Shown one piece after another: positions 37,263-46,161 of a DNA stretch of 64,000 nt. The stretch covers positions 372,001 to 436,000 of the forward strand of contig CAZTYE010000001.1 of the NCBI GenBank assembly GCA_964617645.1. Reading direction: 5' to 3'. Source of the DNA: JADJGC01 sp964617645 (GTDB taxonomy: Bacteria > Zixibacteria > MSB-5A5 > CAIYYT01). The number at the start of each line of letters is the position of its first letter. The first letter of the stretch is position 1. The notes beneath the pieces were generated by a model, which was not told the DNA's origin, searched no databases, and was given only the letters and a program-made list of their open reading frames with translations. The translations under genes and the position numbers were made by a program.

Positions 37263-38750
37263 TTATCTTCGTGACAATTTCACGCCAAACACGACTATCC
37301 CGCCGACCAATCCGACAATGAGGAGAAGCAGGAGTATGGTTCCCAAGAGGTTGGAGTCGGGGAGGATTTCAACCGTCAGCGTCTTGTCTTCGCCATTGAC
37401 CGGTTGGCCGTTGGAGAGGCCGGTCGTGCGCAGGCGAACCTCGTACTTTCCGGCATCGATGTCATCGGGCGGCGTGAATGCGAGATTGACATGCTGCTCG
37501 GCGCCAATGTCGAGACCGGGAATGAGCGCCGGCGAAATATCCTTGGTCCAATTGAGCGGAAGATCGGCTTTGATTTCGACATTGTCCAGCCGGTGGCTGC
37601 CTTCATTGACGAGATCGATACCGACGGTGACATTGGCATCGGCGGCGATTGCATGATACAACTGCGGCGCGCGCACCAGCAATTTGCCCTTGCCGCGCGG
37701 CAGCACCTCGAGGCGGACATAGCCGACATCAAGCCGCTCGATTTCTTCGACATCCCAGAGGCGTTGCACATCGCCGAGCTGCTCGACTCGATCACGCGGC
37801 ACGACGAGAACATAGAAGGGAATTGCCTTGTCGATGGTCACCAACTCTGTTGGACGATCCGGCAGGCTGATCTCCAGAGCGGCGCGCTTGGTGTGAGTCG
37901 ACTCGGTGAATTTGATTTGTGACAGGCGCGCACCGGATGATTCTTTGAAAAAGCGGCTTATCTGCTCGGGGAGGTTCACGACCTCCAAACCAAAGGTGTT
38001 GCCGAGACCGGAAAAGAGCTCAAGCGTGAGGTCGAAAGTCGCCGACTTGCCGAGTTCGACCTCCTGCGAAAACTGTTCCGACTGCACGGCAACTTTGTTC
38101 TTCGAAGCGTCCTTCTGGAGGAAGATCTTCATCGTTCGTTGCGTGCCCGAGCCATAGATCATGTAGACCGAGACGGCATCGAGGTCTTGAAGCAACGCAA
38201 AGTCGATGGTCACCGGTTCGCCGTGACGCAAACTCTCGACTTTGGCTTCGTACGGTTGGCTGATGGTCGCGCCCGACTCGTTGAGCAATGAGACGTAGAT
38301 GTTGTTGACGACGTCCGGCTGCAACGACTTGAAAAGAGCGTCGTCGATGTTGATCAGCTTCTGAAATTCTTGCGATCCGCCGCTGGCATTGGCAAGTGTG
38401 AGCCGGACGCGGCGCGAACCGTCGGCGGCGTGATACTTGACCGCGCTCTGGACGGTGACGTATTGTTCCTCGAAGAGAACCGCCAGAAGCGATTGCTGAT
38501 AATTGACTTCGGCATCGGCGAAGATGTTTCGTGCGCGATCAAGCTCGGCGCGCGTAATCAGGTCGCGCTCGAACATTTCTTCTTGTCGCTGAAACTCGGC
38601 GCGCGCGACTTCAAAGGCTTCCTTGGCGCGCTTGAGGCCGAGCAAGCGGTACTTGTCGTCGCGCTGGTTGAAGGGGTTCGACGACTGCGCATCCGTCATC
38701 GACACGCCAACGCAGAACAACAGCAAGGTCGATAGGAGCAAGCGGATCAT
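37263..38750 (-). CDS. Exported, membrane-anchored NEW3-domain protein of an ABC operon
   Basis: A 495-residue protein with a signal peptide ending DAQS. Residues about 35-90 form a coiled coil (EVARAEFQRQEEMFERDLI, NYQQSLLAVLFEEQYV), recalling hairpins of efflux adaptor proteins. Middle regions are beta-rich. A NEW3-type domain (VGIDLVNEGSHRLDNVEIK, LAFTPPDDIDAGKYEVRL) lies near residues 375-460, then a single C-terminal membrane helix and KLSRR. It should face the periplasm, anchored beside the permeases. It may be an accessory or cargo-binding subunit of the exporter; this is inference from context. Confidence 0.75.
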   Translation of the reverse strand: MIRLLLSTLLLFCVGVSMTDAQSSNPFNQRDDKYRLLGLKRAKEAFEVARAEFQRQEEMFERDLITRAELDRARNIFADAEVNYQQSLLAVLFEEQYVTVQSAVKYHAADGSRRVRLTLANASGGSQEFQKLINIDDALFKSLQPDVVNNIYVSLLNESGATISQPYEAKVESLRHGEPVTIDFALLQDLDAVSVYMIYGSGTQRTMKIFLQKDASKNKVAVQSEQFSQEVELGKSATFDLTLELFSGLGNTFGLEVVNLPEQISRFFKESSGARLSQIKFTESTHTKRAALEISLPDRPTELVTIDKAIPFYVLVVPRDRVEQLGDVQRLWDVEEIERLDVGYVRLEVLPRGKGKLLVRAPQLYHAIAADANVTVGIDLVNEGSHRLDNVEIKADLPLNWTKDISPALIPGLDIGAEQHVNLAFTPPDDIDAGKYEVRLRTTGLSNGQPVNGEDKTLTVEILPDSNLLGTILLLLLIVGLVGGIVVFGVKLSRR

Positions 38751-38756
38751 GGGCCC

Positions 38757-39557
38757 CTACTGTGACTTCTTCTGAATGATCATAGGCCCGCCCATCGGCT
38801 TAGGCTTGATAAATGACGTCGTCAACGACTTGCCGTCGCGCTCGATCGTCATGGTCACTTTGTCGCCGTTCGTCAAATTGTCAAAGACATTGAGGAAATC
38901 AGCCATCGACTTAACCGGCTTGTCTTGAATCGACACGATGCGGTCGCTCGCCTTCGGAGTATTCGTGGCAAAGACATCACCGACATGAGGCAGTGTGCCG
39001 GCAATCGTAACGCCGGTCTTGGTGGACTTCAGGATCAGGCCGACCGCTGGCAGAACTTCATCGCCGCCGGCATCGCCACTCTTGCGCACGACTGTCATGG
39101 TCCTGCCGCCCGTGGAATCACCCATGGACATCTCGTTGAAGTCCCCGCGGAACGCCTTGGGGTCTCCCTTGGTGAAGGCGACGACCACCATGTCTTTCCC
39201 GCGCTTAACTCCGAACTTGAGTTCACCACCGACCGGGAAACCTTGGTATCCCCTTTCCAACTCGTCCAAGGAAGTGACTTTCTTGCCGTTGAGCATGAGA
39301 ATGACGTCGTCCTTGCGCAGATCAACCGCTTTGTAGGCTTCCTGGCGATGTTCGGCGGGATTGATGATTTCGATGATCAGACTGCCGTCGCGCGCCACGA
39401 TGATGGCGCCGACTTCATCGAGCAGGACTAACTCGCCGGGATTGAACATGCGCATCTGCGGCTTCTTTTCCTCGGCGGCGAAGACTTCGCAAAATAGCGA
39501 TGAGCAAATGGCGGCGATGCAGGCGCCGACGATAACGTCTCTGATGATATCTTTCAC
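38757..39557 (-). CDS. Exported PDZ-domain protein (first gene of the ABC operon)
   Basis: A 266-residue protein. GTG at 39557 is chosen as start because GGAGG lies seven bases upstream; an in-frame TTG at 39581 lies before that site. A signal peptide (VGACIAAICSSLFCEVFAAE) is followed by two PDZ-like halves: one with RKDDVILMLNGKKVTSLDEL, the other with GDVFATNTPKASDRIVSIQD and VKSMADFLNVF. No protease domain is present. PDZ domains bind peptide C-termini, so a periplasmic sensing or scaffold role is possible. NEW3 follows after 6 bp. Confidence 0.8.
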   Translation of the reverse strand: MKDIIRDVIVGACIAAICSSLFCEVFAAEEKKPQMRMFNPGELVLLDEVGAIIVARDGSLIIEIINPAEHRQEAYKAVDLRKDDVILMLNGKKVTSLDELERGYQGFPVGGELKFGVKRGKDMVVVAFTKGDPKAFRGDFNEMSMGDSTGGRTMTVVRKSGDAGGDEVLPAVGLILKSTKTGVTIAGTLPHVGDVFATNTPKASDRIVSIQDKPVKSMADFLNVFDNLTNGDKVTMTIERDGKSLTTSFIKPKPMGGPMIIQKKSQ

Positions 39558-39599
39558 GATTGTTCCTCCAGTGAAATTCAACTGTGCTTTCGTACGACA

Positions 39600-39663
39600 A
39601 GGATAAGGCGGTGGTTACGATGCGCATAGTTAAGTGGTGTTAGGTTGTGTTAAGAACTGTTAA
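39600..39663 (-). promoter_or_regulatory. Four 10-bp-phased TTAACA boxes and promoter of the PDZ-NEW3-ABC operon
   Basis: Read on the minus strand, TTAACA (39663-39658), TTAACA (39653-39648), CTAACA (39643-39638) and TTAACT (39633-39628) are separated by exactly 4 bp each. A TATCCT -10-like hexamer follows at 39605-39600, 22 bp beyond the last box, which places that box against the -35 position. Direct repeats of this type, at one per helical turn, are the usual sites of OmpR/PhoB-family regulators such as B. subtilis PhoP (TTAACA-like). The regulator encoded at 41414-42109 is the natural candidate. Confidence 0.65.
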
Positions 39664-39691
39664 TGACAGTGGCAGCGATGCCGAATGCGCG

Positions 39692-39704
39692 TATATTGTT
39701 GGCG
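39692..39704 (+). promoter_or_regulatory. Candidate -10 element of the histidine kinase gene, apparently leaderless
   Basis: TATATT (39692-39697) ends seven bases before the ATG at 39705. The matching -35 position reads GTGGCA, far from consensus, as expected for an activator-dependent promoter; the phased boxes end just upstream. No Shine-Dalgarno site is seen. Confidence 0.45.
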
Positions 39705-41417
39705 ATGCAAATGACGAAGACGCGCATGGCGCTGATGATCGCCGCGATGACCATCGCTCTCGGTGGATTGATCGGCTTGCAGGCGTACCTGCTCAAGTTT
39801 GCGTACGAGCAGAAGGAGCAGACGTTTCGCCGCAACGTGCTGATGGCGCTGAATGCGACCGCGCAGCGACTGGAGACGGGTCGGGCGGCGATGATGGCTG
39901 TCGGACAGCGAATCGATGATTCGCTGCCGCAGGTCACGATGGCCTTCTCCGCCGATACAAACCTGAACTGCGATAGTGTTACGGTTCGAGCGCAAATGGC
40001 GGCGCTCTCGAACGATTTTTCGACCAATACGCCGCTTTGGGTGAACGCGGATACGCTTCGCTATCAGGTGGAGCAACCGCAACACGTTCTCATCAAGATC
40101 TACGACCGCGGCACGGGCCGGCAACAAATCGTTGTTGATACGTTTCGCACACCGGGAGTTTACATTGCGTCATTATCGGGAGTCGTGCCTAAGGACAATC
40201 GATTCATGTACATGTTTCGCACCGATTCGGCGGCAAACGTCTTCGAAGTCAGCCATGAATTTGGCACGAAGCCGGCCCTGCCCTGGATCTCGGCCGACCG
40301 CAAGACGGCATATGTGCGGCAGATCATCGACAATCTCGTCATCGAAGAATTCTCGCCGGTGACGGAACGCATCGATCCGAACCGATTGGACTCGCTCTTG
40401 AAGGTATCATTACGTGAGGCCGGAATCGATATTGAACCGGCTGTGGGCGTGCGGGGAGTCGTCAACGATTCGCTGTGGCTGGCCAGACCACAGCAGGCCG
40501 CAGCAGAACTCAAAGCGTCGGATCTGCGGGCGTCGCTGTTTCCGCACGACATGTTCGCCGCGCGCAGCGAATTGGTCGTGCACTTTCCCGAAGGCGCGAG
40601 CTTTGTCTGGCGCCAGATGGCAACGCTGCTGACCAGCAGTCTCGTGTTCACCGTTATCATTGGAACGATCTTCGTTTACAGCTTGCGCGTCATCGTTGCG
40701 CAGAAGCGATTCGCCGGTCGCGTGGTAGATTTCATTAACAACATGACCCACGAGTTCAAAACGCCGATCTCGACGGTGTCGCTGGCGGCGGAGGCGATTA
40801 TGCGGCCGGATGTCATCGATCAATCCGAGAAAGTCACGCGTTATGGGCGCATGATTATGGATGAAAATCGGCGCATGCGGCTTCAGGTAGAGAAAATTCT
40901 GCAGATGGCGATGCTCGAAGAGGGCAATTACGAGTTCAAATCGACGCCGACGGCGATGAACGAGATTGTCCGGCGAGCCATTGATGGGATTGCGCTTCAG
41001 GTCGAAAATCGTCAGGGGCGCATCGATCATGCGCTAAACGCTCCAGCCGACGTTGTCTCCGGTGACGCCCTACATTTATCCAACGTGATCAATAATCTGC
41101 TCGACAACGCCGTCAAGTACTCTTCGGCGACGCCGATGATCGCGGTAGAAACGCGCACCGTCGATTCGGAGTTGGAGATTGTCGTCGCCGACCAGGGCAT
41201 CGGCATGACTGAAGCGGAGCAGAAACTCGTTTTCGACAAATACTACCGCGTACCGACCGGAAACATACACAACGTGAAGGGCTTCGGATTGGGTCTGACC
41301 TATGTCAAGCTGGTCGTGGAGGCACACCGCGGGCGGATAAAGATCGATTCGGCGCCGAACAAGGGAACGGAGGTCGTGATTCGCCTCCCGCTTGCGAATC
41401 CGGCAGAGAACGCATGA
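39705..41417 (+). CDS. Sensor histidine kinase
   Basis: About 570 residues. Two in-frame ATGs (39705, 39711) fit; ATG 39663 is disfavoured because it overlaps the regulatory boxes. A membrane helix near the N-terminus is followed by an extracytoplasmic sensor of about 270 residues, a second helix (SSLVFTVIIGTIFVYSLRVI), and a HisKA domain with the phospho-acceptor His in NMTHEFKTPIST. The ATPase domain has the N box (NNLLDNAVKYS), G1 (VVADQGIGM) and G2 (GFGLGLTYVK). It presumably phosphorylates the OmpR-type regulator that overlaps its stop codon. Signal unknown; the divergent exporter operon suggests cell-envelope stress or a toxic peptide. Confidence 0.92.
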   Translation: MQMTKTRMALMIAAMTIALGGLIGLQAYLLKFAYEQKEQTFRRNVLMALNATAQRLETGRAAMMAVGQRIDDSLPQVTMAFSADTNLNCDSVTVRAQMAALSNDFSTNTPLWVNADTLRYQVEQPQHVLIKIYDRGTGRQQIVVDTFRTPGVYIASLSGVVPKDNRFMYMFRTDSAANVFEVSHEFGTKPALPWISADRKTAYVRQIIDNLVIEEFSPVTERIDPNRLDSLLKVSLREAGIDIEPAVGVRGVVNDSLWLARPQQAAAELKASDLRASLFPHDMFAARSELVVHFPEGASFVWRQMATLLTSSLVFTVIIGTIFVYSLRVIVAQKRFAGRVVDFINNMTHEFKTPISTVSLAAEAIMRPDVIDQSEKVTRYGRMIMDENRRMRLQVEKILQMAMLEEGNYEFKSTPTAMNEIVRRAIDGIALQVENRQGRIDHALNAPADVVSGDALHLSNVINNLLDNAVKYSSATPMIAVETRTVDSELEIVVADQGIGMTEAEQKLVFDKYYRVPTGNIHNVKGFGLGLTYVKLVVEAHRGRIKIDSAPNKGTEVVIRLPLANPAENA

Positions 41418-42109
41418 GTAAGCGTAAAGTGCTTCTATTGGAAGACGATGCAAATCTCGGTTTCATCTTGCAGGAACATCTGCAGATGCAAGGATTCGAA
41501 GTCACACTTTGCGTCAATGGAGAAGTGGGCGCCCGGATGTTTGCACCGGGGAAATTCGATCTGTGCCTTATCGACGTGATGATGCCGAAGAAGGATGGAT
41601 TCACCTTTGCGCGGGAAGTACGCCGGATCGATCAGCAGACGCCATTGATATTCCTCACGGCAAAGTCGCTCAAGGAAGACAAGATCGAGGGCTTCAGAAT
41701 CGGCTGCGACGATTACCTCACCAAGCCTTTTAGCATGGAAGAGTTGACGCTACGAATCACGGCGGTGTTGCGGCGTTCGCAAGCGGCGCAGCCGGGCAAG
41801 GAATTGCCGACACAATTCCGTTTCGGGCAATTCGAATTTGATTACACGCGCCAAACATTGAGTTCTGCGAGCGGCCAATACAAGTTGACACCGAAGGAGG
41901 CCGACCTGCTGCGACTGCTGTGCCTGCACATCAACCACACACTGGAGCGCGAAGTCGCATTACGCATGATTTGGGGTGATGAAAGCTACTTCTCCGGACG
42001 GAGCATGGATGTGTTTGTGTCTAAGTTGCGCAAGCACCTCAAAGACGATCCGCGCGTTGAGATCATGGGAATTCACGGCAAGGGATTTCGACTCATCGTC
42101 AATGATTAA
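41414..42109 (+). CDS. OmpR/PhoB-family response regulator
   Basis: A 231-residue protein. The receiver domain has the acidic pair in LLLEDDANLG, phospho-acceptor Asp54 in CLIDVMMPKKDG, Thr in FLTAKS, and Lys in DYLTKPF. A winged-helix DNA-binding domain follows (LTPKEADLLRLLC, FVSKLRKHLKDD, GIHGKGFRL). The ATG overlaps the kinase stop (ATGA). Proteins of this class bind tandem direct repeats, which is what lies upstream of its own operon. Confidence 0.95.
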   Translation: MSKRKVLLLEDDANLGFILQEHLQMQGFEVTLCVNGEVGARMFAPGKFDLCLIDVMMPKKDGFTFAREVRRIDQQTPLIFLTAKSLKEDKIEGFRIGCDDYLTKPFSMEELTLRITAVLRRSQAAQPGKELPTQFRFGQFEFDYTRQTLSSASGQYKLTPKEADLLRLLCLHINHTLEREVALRMIWGDESYFSGRSMDVFVSKLRKHLKDDPRVEIMGIHGKGFRLIVND

Positions 42110-42171
42110 CGCCGCGTCGCGCCCTTGTCGCCACCGTCAGCGCCGAAGGCGATCGGCGTGAATTGATGCGC

Positions 42172-44742
42172 TCAAACCGCCGCCGATTTCTTCGCGAAGG
42201 TCACCGTAAAGTCCTGCATGGCCGCAGCGAAATCCTTGGCAGAGCGATAACGGTCGTTCGGGTCCTTGGCCAATGACTTCTTCAGAATCAGATCAAATAG
42301 CGGTGGCACCTTTGGATCGAGGTCGGTAGGCGCCGGTGGATCTTCATTCAGGATCTTGTATACCAATTGAGAGATGTTATCGCCGGTAAACGGACGCCGG
42401 TGCGTAAGCATTTCGTATAGCACCACACCGAGGGAGAAGATATCCGAACTGGGCGTCACATCTTTGCCGCGTAACTGTTCGGGGGAGATGTAGTTGGGCG
42501 TGCCCATGGCGACGCCCGTCTGGGTCATACTCGAGGATTCAAAGTGCGCGATGCCGAAGTCCATCACTTTGACCTTGAAGCCTTCCATCACCATGATGTT
42601 CGCCGGTTTGATGTCTCGGTGGACAATTCCCATCTTGTGCGCATAATCGAGCGCCGAGCAGACCTGAATGATGATCGTTGCGAGAATGCGATAGTTCAAT
42701 TGTAGATTGCGCTTCAGCACCGATTCGAGCGTGTAACCCTCGATGTACTCCATCGCGATGTATTGCAGATTGCCCTGCATGCCGACGTCATAGATCGTCA
42801 CGATATTCGGGTGAGATAGGTTGCCTGCCGCCTTGGCTTCGCGATTCAAGCGCTCGCGCAGTTCCTGAATCTCCGACGGATCGGCAATCGCATCGAGGCG
42901 AATCGTCTTGAGGGCAACCAGGCGGTCGATCGCCGGGTCCTTTCCTTTGTAGACCGTGCCCATGGCGCCTTTGCCCAACGGCTCGATCACCTGATAACGG
43001 CCGAATGACACCGGTTGGCCATCGTTCGAGAACCGAACGCCGTAAATCTTCTTCTCTTCGTCGGTAAGAATGATCTCGTCATCAACGTTTGCTTTCGATT
43101 TTGGCGCTGGTTTGTCCGGAGGCGCGACGCTCGGAATCTTGGAGATATCGACATCGAGCAAGTCGGGGATGAAAGTCTTAGTGTCGTTTGCTTCGGCGGC
43201 GGCAACATCCTTGCGAACATCCTGAACGGTTTTTTCGACGTCCGATGTCCGTAGCTTGCTGGTCGCTCTGCGAATGGTCTCTTCGGAGACCAGATCGCCG
43301 CCTTTGCGGAGAGCTTCGTAATCGAGGCGAATGGTCTCGGAGAACACTTCCGGCGCCGCCTCTTCGCGCATCATCCCGGCGGGAATCTCATCGAAGCTGA
43401 ATACTTGTCCAGTATCGCGCTTGGTGGCAATCGGTTCGTCGCCGAGGAGTTTCTTGAGGTCGTAAGTCTTGCTGACGCTCTTCGTCGTCTGCGGTTCGCG
43501 GTGTGGTCGCACCGCTACCGAAGCGATGATGAAAAAGACCACGGCGATCGTCGGATAGATGACGTTCATCACGCCGTTCAGCGAATCAAACAGCACATAA
43601 TTGACATTGAACAAAACGATACCGATGATCAGCAGGGCGGCGATGCGATAAATCTGCCCCATGCGCGGAAGCATCAGTCCGCCGAAGGCGCCGATCAGCA
43701 GGATCAGAAGCAGATCGAGCGGGATGAAAAAATCGAGGCGCTTCGGCGCGGCGCCGTCGATTAGATTCTGCGCGGTTGCGGCGTAGAACTGATAAGACGG
43801 CAGGTTCCCGGCGATGGCCGTCTCGACGAATTCAAAATCGCCCGGTTGGGTTGCGGCCACGATTACGGCCTTACCGCGAACCGTCGCCGGATCAGCGTCG
43901 CCGGTAAGGACATCGATTGCGGAGACGAGTTGATAGGCTTTTCCCGCCGCCGGCAAGTTGACCAGCAGACGACCTTCGTCATCGGTGGGCAGCGCCAGCG
44001 AATTCATAAGCAGTTTACCGCTGCCGTCGAAAGTAAACGAACCTTCGCGGCCATTCAAGTAGAGATTAGCCAGTTGCACCGGCGCCGCGATGAATATCTT
44101 GTCTTCGAAGTTTACGATGGTATTCAGCGAACGCACCTTGTCGTCGAGATCGGTATCAAAGTAACGAAAGCCGACGGCGGCGACGTTTTGCGCAAAGACC
44201 TGCGGCGGAACAAATGCCGCCACGACGCGCGGCAGTTCATCGATTGCGACATCCTTGGTCGGCATCAAGGAGGAAAAGTGGAAGTAATCGGGAGCCGGCC
44301 GCGAGGCTCCGCCCTCGTCGGATACGACGATATCAAACGGAAGCACGATGTTGCCGCAATCGCGCATCGACTCGGCTAACGTGCCGGAGTTTCCGGATGA
44401 AAACTCTTCAACACGCTCGCCCAATGGAAAATCAAGCATCACGGCTTTCGGCTTGTAGTCACAAATCGTGATCAGCAGATCGGAGATGCGGCCATGATCC
44501 CAGGGCCAGTCACCAACCTCTTCGATTGATTTGGCGTCGACCGCCACAACGGCGATTTTCGATAGATCGGGTTCAAGAGCGCGCGAAGAACGAATCTGGT
44601 CCTCGAGCTTGAGTTCGAGATTGTGCAGCCAGGGGAGATCCTGGGCATAGAGAATGACGACCAAGAGCGTGAGCAACCAGTAGAGGATGCCGCTCTTGAG
44701 ACGAGCCGATAGCATTTCCCAGCGAGAATAATACTTCTGCAT
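42172..44742 (-). CDS. CHASE2-domain membrane serine/threonine protein kinase
   Basis: An 856-residue protein. One N-terminal membrane helix precedes an extracytoplasmic CHASE2 sensor (residues about 45-335; SKIAVVAVDAKSIEEVGDWP, PKAVMLDFPLGE). Three membrane helices follow (about 340-420), then a linker, and a C-terminal Hanks-type kinase from about residue 570. The kinase has the glycine loop LGKGAMGTVYKG, Lys in VALKTIR, catalytic loop HRDIKPAN, DFG and the GTPNYISPEQL activation segment. All key catalytic residues are present. It is the last gene of an operon with two FHA proteins and a phosphoesterase, so it probably phosphorylates Thr residues read by those FHA domains. Confidence 0.93.
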   Translation of the reverse strand: MQKYYSRWEMLSARLKSGILYWLLTLLVVILYAQDLPWLHNLELKLEDQIRSSRALEPDLSKIAVVAVDAKSIEEVGDWPWDHGRISDLLITICDYKPKAVMLDFPLGERVEEFSSGNSGTLAESMRDCGNIVLPFDIVVSDEGGASRPAPDYFHFSSLMPTKDVAIDELPRVVAAFVPPQVFAQNVAAVGFRYFDTDLDDKVRSLNTIVNFEDKIFIAAPVQLANLYLNGREGSFTFDGSGKLLMNSLALPTDDEGRLLVNLPAAGKAYQLVSAIDVLTGDADPATVRGKAVIVAATQPGDFEFVETAIAGNLPSYQFYAATAQNLIDGAAPKRLDFFIPLDLLLILLIGAFGGLMLPRMGQIYRIAALLIIGIVLFNVNYVLFDSLNGVMNVIYPTIAVVFFIIASVAVRPHREPQTTKSVSKTYDLKKLLGDEPIATKRDTGQVFSFDEIPAGMMREEAAPEVFSETIRLDYEALRKGGDLVSEETIRRATSKLRTSDVEKTVQDVRKDVAAAEANDTKTFIPDLLDVDISKIPSVAPPDKPAPKSKANVDDEIILTDEEKKIYGVRFSNDGQPVSFGRYQVIEPLGKGAMGTVYKGKDPAIDRLVALKTIRLDAIADPSEIQELRERLNREAKAAGNLSHPNIVTIYDVGMQGNLQYIAMEYIEGYTLESVLKRNLQLNYRILATIIIQVCSALDYAHKMGIVHRDIKPANIMVMEGFKVKVMDFGIAHFESSSMTQTGVAMGTPNYISPEQLRGKDVTPSSDIFSLGVVLYEMLTHRRPFTGDNISQLVYKILNEDPPAPTDLDPKVPPLFDLILKKSLAKDPNDRYRSAKDFAAAMQDFTVTFAKKSAAV

Positions 44743-44746
44743 AGCC

Positions 44747-45475
44747 TTACTTTCCGTTCGCCAATCGCTCGATCAGGAACTCTGGCAGTTGTGCGGCCGC
44801 CATCTTGGCTTGAGCCGTGGCGACATCGTATTCAACCCGCCGGTGGCTCATGCGCTGCGACCGTACGTCGAACAGAGCATAGGCAGCTCGCGGATCACCG
44901 TCGCGCGGTTGTCCAACTGACCCCGAGTTGATTAGGTAGCGGCTTTCGGATTCCAACTGCAAATCTCCCGGCTCATACTGCGTAACCTCACCGGCGAAAT
45001 CGCGCGAAAACACAGTCGGCTTGTGCGTGTGGCCAAGAAAAGCGACGCGCTGGCGAAAGTGGCGAAATTGCCGGTCGGCCTCGTAGACACCGAGGCAGTA
45101 GCGCCACTCTTCTGGGGCTTCCGGCGTGGCGTGCACCGCAAGAACGCCGTGTTGTTCGTGCTTCATCTTGAATGCCGACATGATGCCAATCGATTGTGAG
45201 TCAAGAATTGCCGAAGTGAACTGAATCGCCGACTGGGCGTAGTCGTTGAAGTCGCCGGAATCGAGCAAGCCCAACGCCGAATAGTCGTGGTTACCCATCA
45301 ATTTGACCGTACATTCCGCCTGAATCAGTTTCAGCGTTTCATTCGGGTTCGCGCCGTAGCCGACGGCATCGCCCAAAAACCAGATTTCCGCGGCGCCCGA
45401 GCGATGAATATCCCGCAAGACCGCTGTCAGCGCTTCCAAGTTGCCGTGCACGTCGGAGATCAGCGCGATGATCAT
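44747..45475 (-). CDS. Metallophosphoesterase (calcineurin-like)
   Basis: A 242-residue protein with the full metal-site set: SDVHGN, GDAVGYG, GNHD and GHTHKP. The family includes YfcE/MJ0936-type phosphodiesterases and some protein phosphatases. Between FHA and kinase genes, with only a few bases of spacing, it could act as the dephosphorylating partner of the kinase. That role is inferred; a nucleotide or nuclease activity is equally allowed by the sequence. Confidence 0.9.
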   Translation of the reverse strand: MIIALISDVHGNLEALTAVLRDIHRSGAAEIWFLGDAVGYGANPNETLKLIQAECTVKLMGNHDYSALGLLDSGDFNDYAQSAIQFTSAILDSQSIGIMSAFKMKHEQHGVLAVHATPEAPEEWRYCLGVYEADRQFRHFRQRVAFLGHTHKPTVFSRDFAGEVTQYEPGDLQLESESRYLINSGSVGQPRDGDPRAAYALFDVRSQRMSHRRVEYDVATAQAKMAAAQLPEFLIERLANGK

Positions 45476-45477
45476 TC

Positions 45478-46161
45478 CTATCCTTCAACAAACCGGAAAA
45501 CCGACTTCCCAACTTCGACGATATCGCCGTTCTTCAAAGTTGCGCTGCTGACCGGTTCGCCGTTGACTTTTGTCTTACCCGAACGGCCGATGTTCACGAT
45601 TGTAAACGATTCGCCTTCCTTGAGGACCTTGGCCTGCAGCTTCGAAGTCCAGAATCCTTTGACGGGGATGTTGACGAATTCCGACTTCCCGAAGGTCACG
45701 GCGTCATTACCCAGTCGGTGCTTCTTTTTCTGCTCGTCCATTGCGATTAGGACTGAACCGCCGAATTCGGCGGCGATAGACTTGTCGGCGCTGTCGCGGT
45801 CGACAAGCTCCTTCTGCCGCTTGGTCGAAAGCACCATCGTGCCCTCCATGTCGGAGAGTTTCTTCGCCGGTTCCGTTTCGCGGTGAAAGACCAAATCGAA
45901 CTTGCCGATCGTGATCGTATCGGAATCCTGCAGAAATACTTCGTTGACCTTGCGCTGATTGACGAAGGTGCCGTTGAGGCTGTCGTTATCGATGATCAAA
46001 GCGCCTTTGTCGGAAAATTCGATCTGCGCATGCTTGCGCGACACGCCGCGATTGTCGAGAACGATGTCGTTTTCGGAAGTGCGCCCGATACTGATGCGCT
46101 CCTTCTCTGTGACCACACGCTCAACGACGCGGTCGCCGAACTTGACGATGATTTCCGGCAT
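45478..46161 (-). CDS. FHA-domain protein with second, degenerate FHA-like half
   Basis: A 227-residue protein. The N-terminal FHA domain has all phosphothreonine-binding marks (SIGRTSENDIVLD, VSRKHAQIEF, DNDSLNGTFVN). The C-terminal half (about 135-227) has FHA-like spacing (VTFGKSEFVNIPVKG, VNIGRSGKTKVNG) but lacks the canonical Gly-Arg/Ser/His set, so it may not bind phosphate. The ATG follows the previous stop with no gap; AAGGAG lies nine bases upstream. Confidence 0.9.
   Translation of the reverse strand: MPEIIVKFGDRVVERVVTEKERISIGRTSENDIVLDNRGVSRKHAQIEFSDKGALIIDNDSLNGTFVNQRKVNEVFLQDSDTITIGKFDLVFHRETEPAKKLSDMEGTMVLSTKRQKELVDRDSADKSIAAEFGGSVLIAMDEQKKKHRLGNDAVTFGKSEFVNIPVKGFWTSKLQAKVLKEGESFTIVNIGRSGKTKVNGEPVSSATLKNGDIVEVGKSVFRFVEG

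Noticed and set aside
39663..39704. ATG 39663 as start of the histidine kinase
   Set aside because: It overlaps the last regulatory box and lies upstream of the only -10-like element; ATG 39705 or 39711 starts just before the first membrane helix.
42110..42171. Terminator hairpin CGCCGA/TCGGCG between the regulator and kinase genes
   Set aside because: Six-base stem at 42141-42158 without a T tract; too weak to call.
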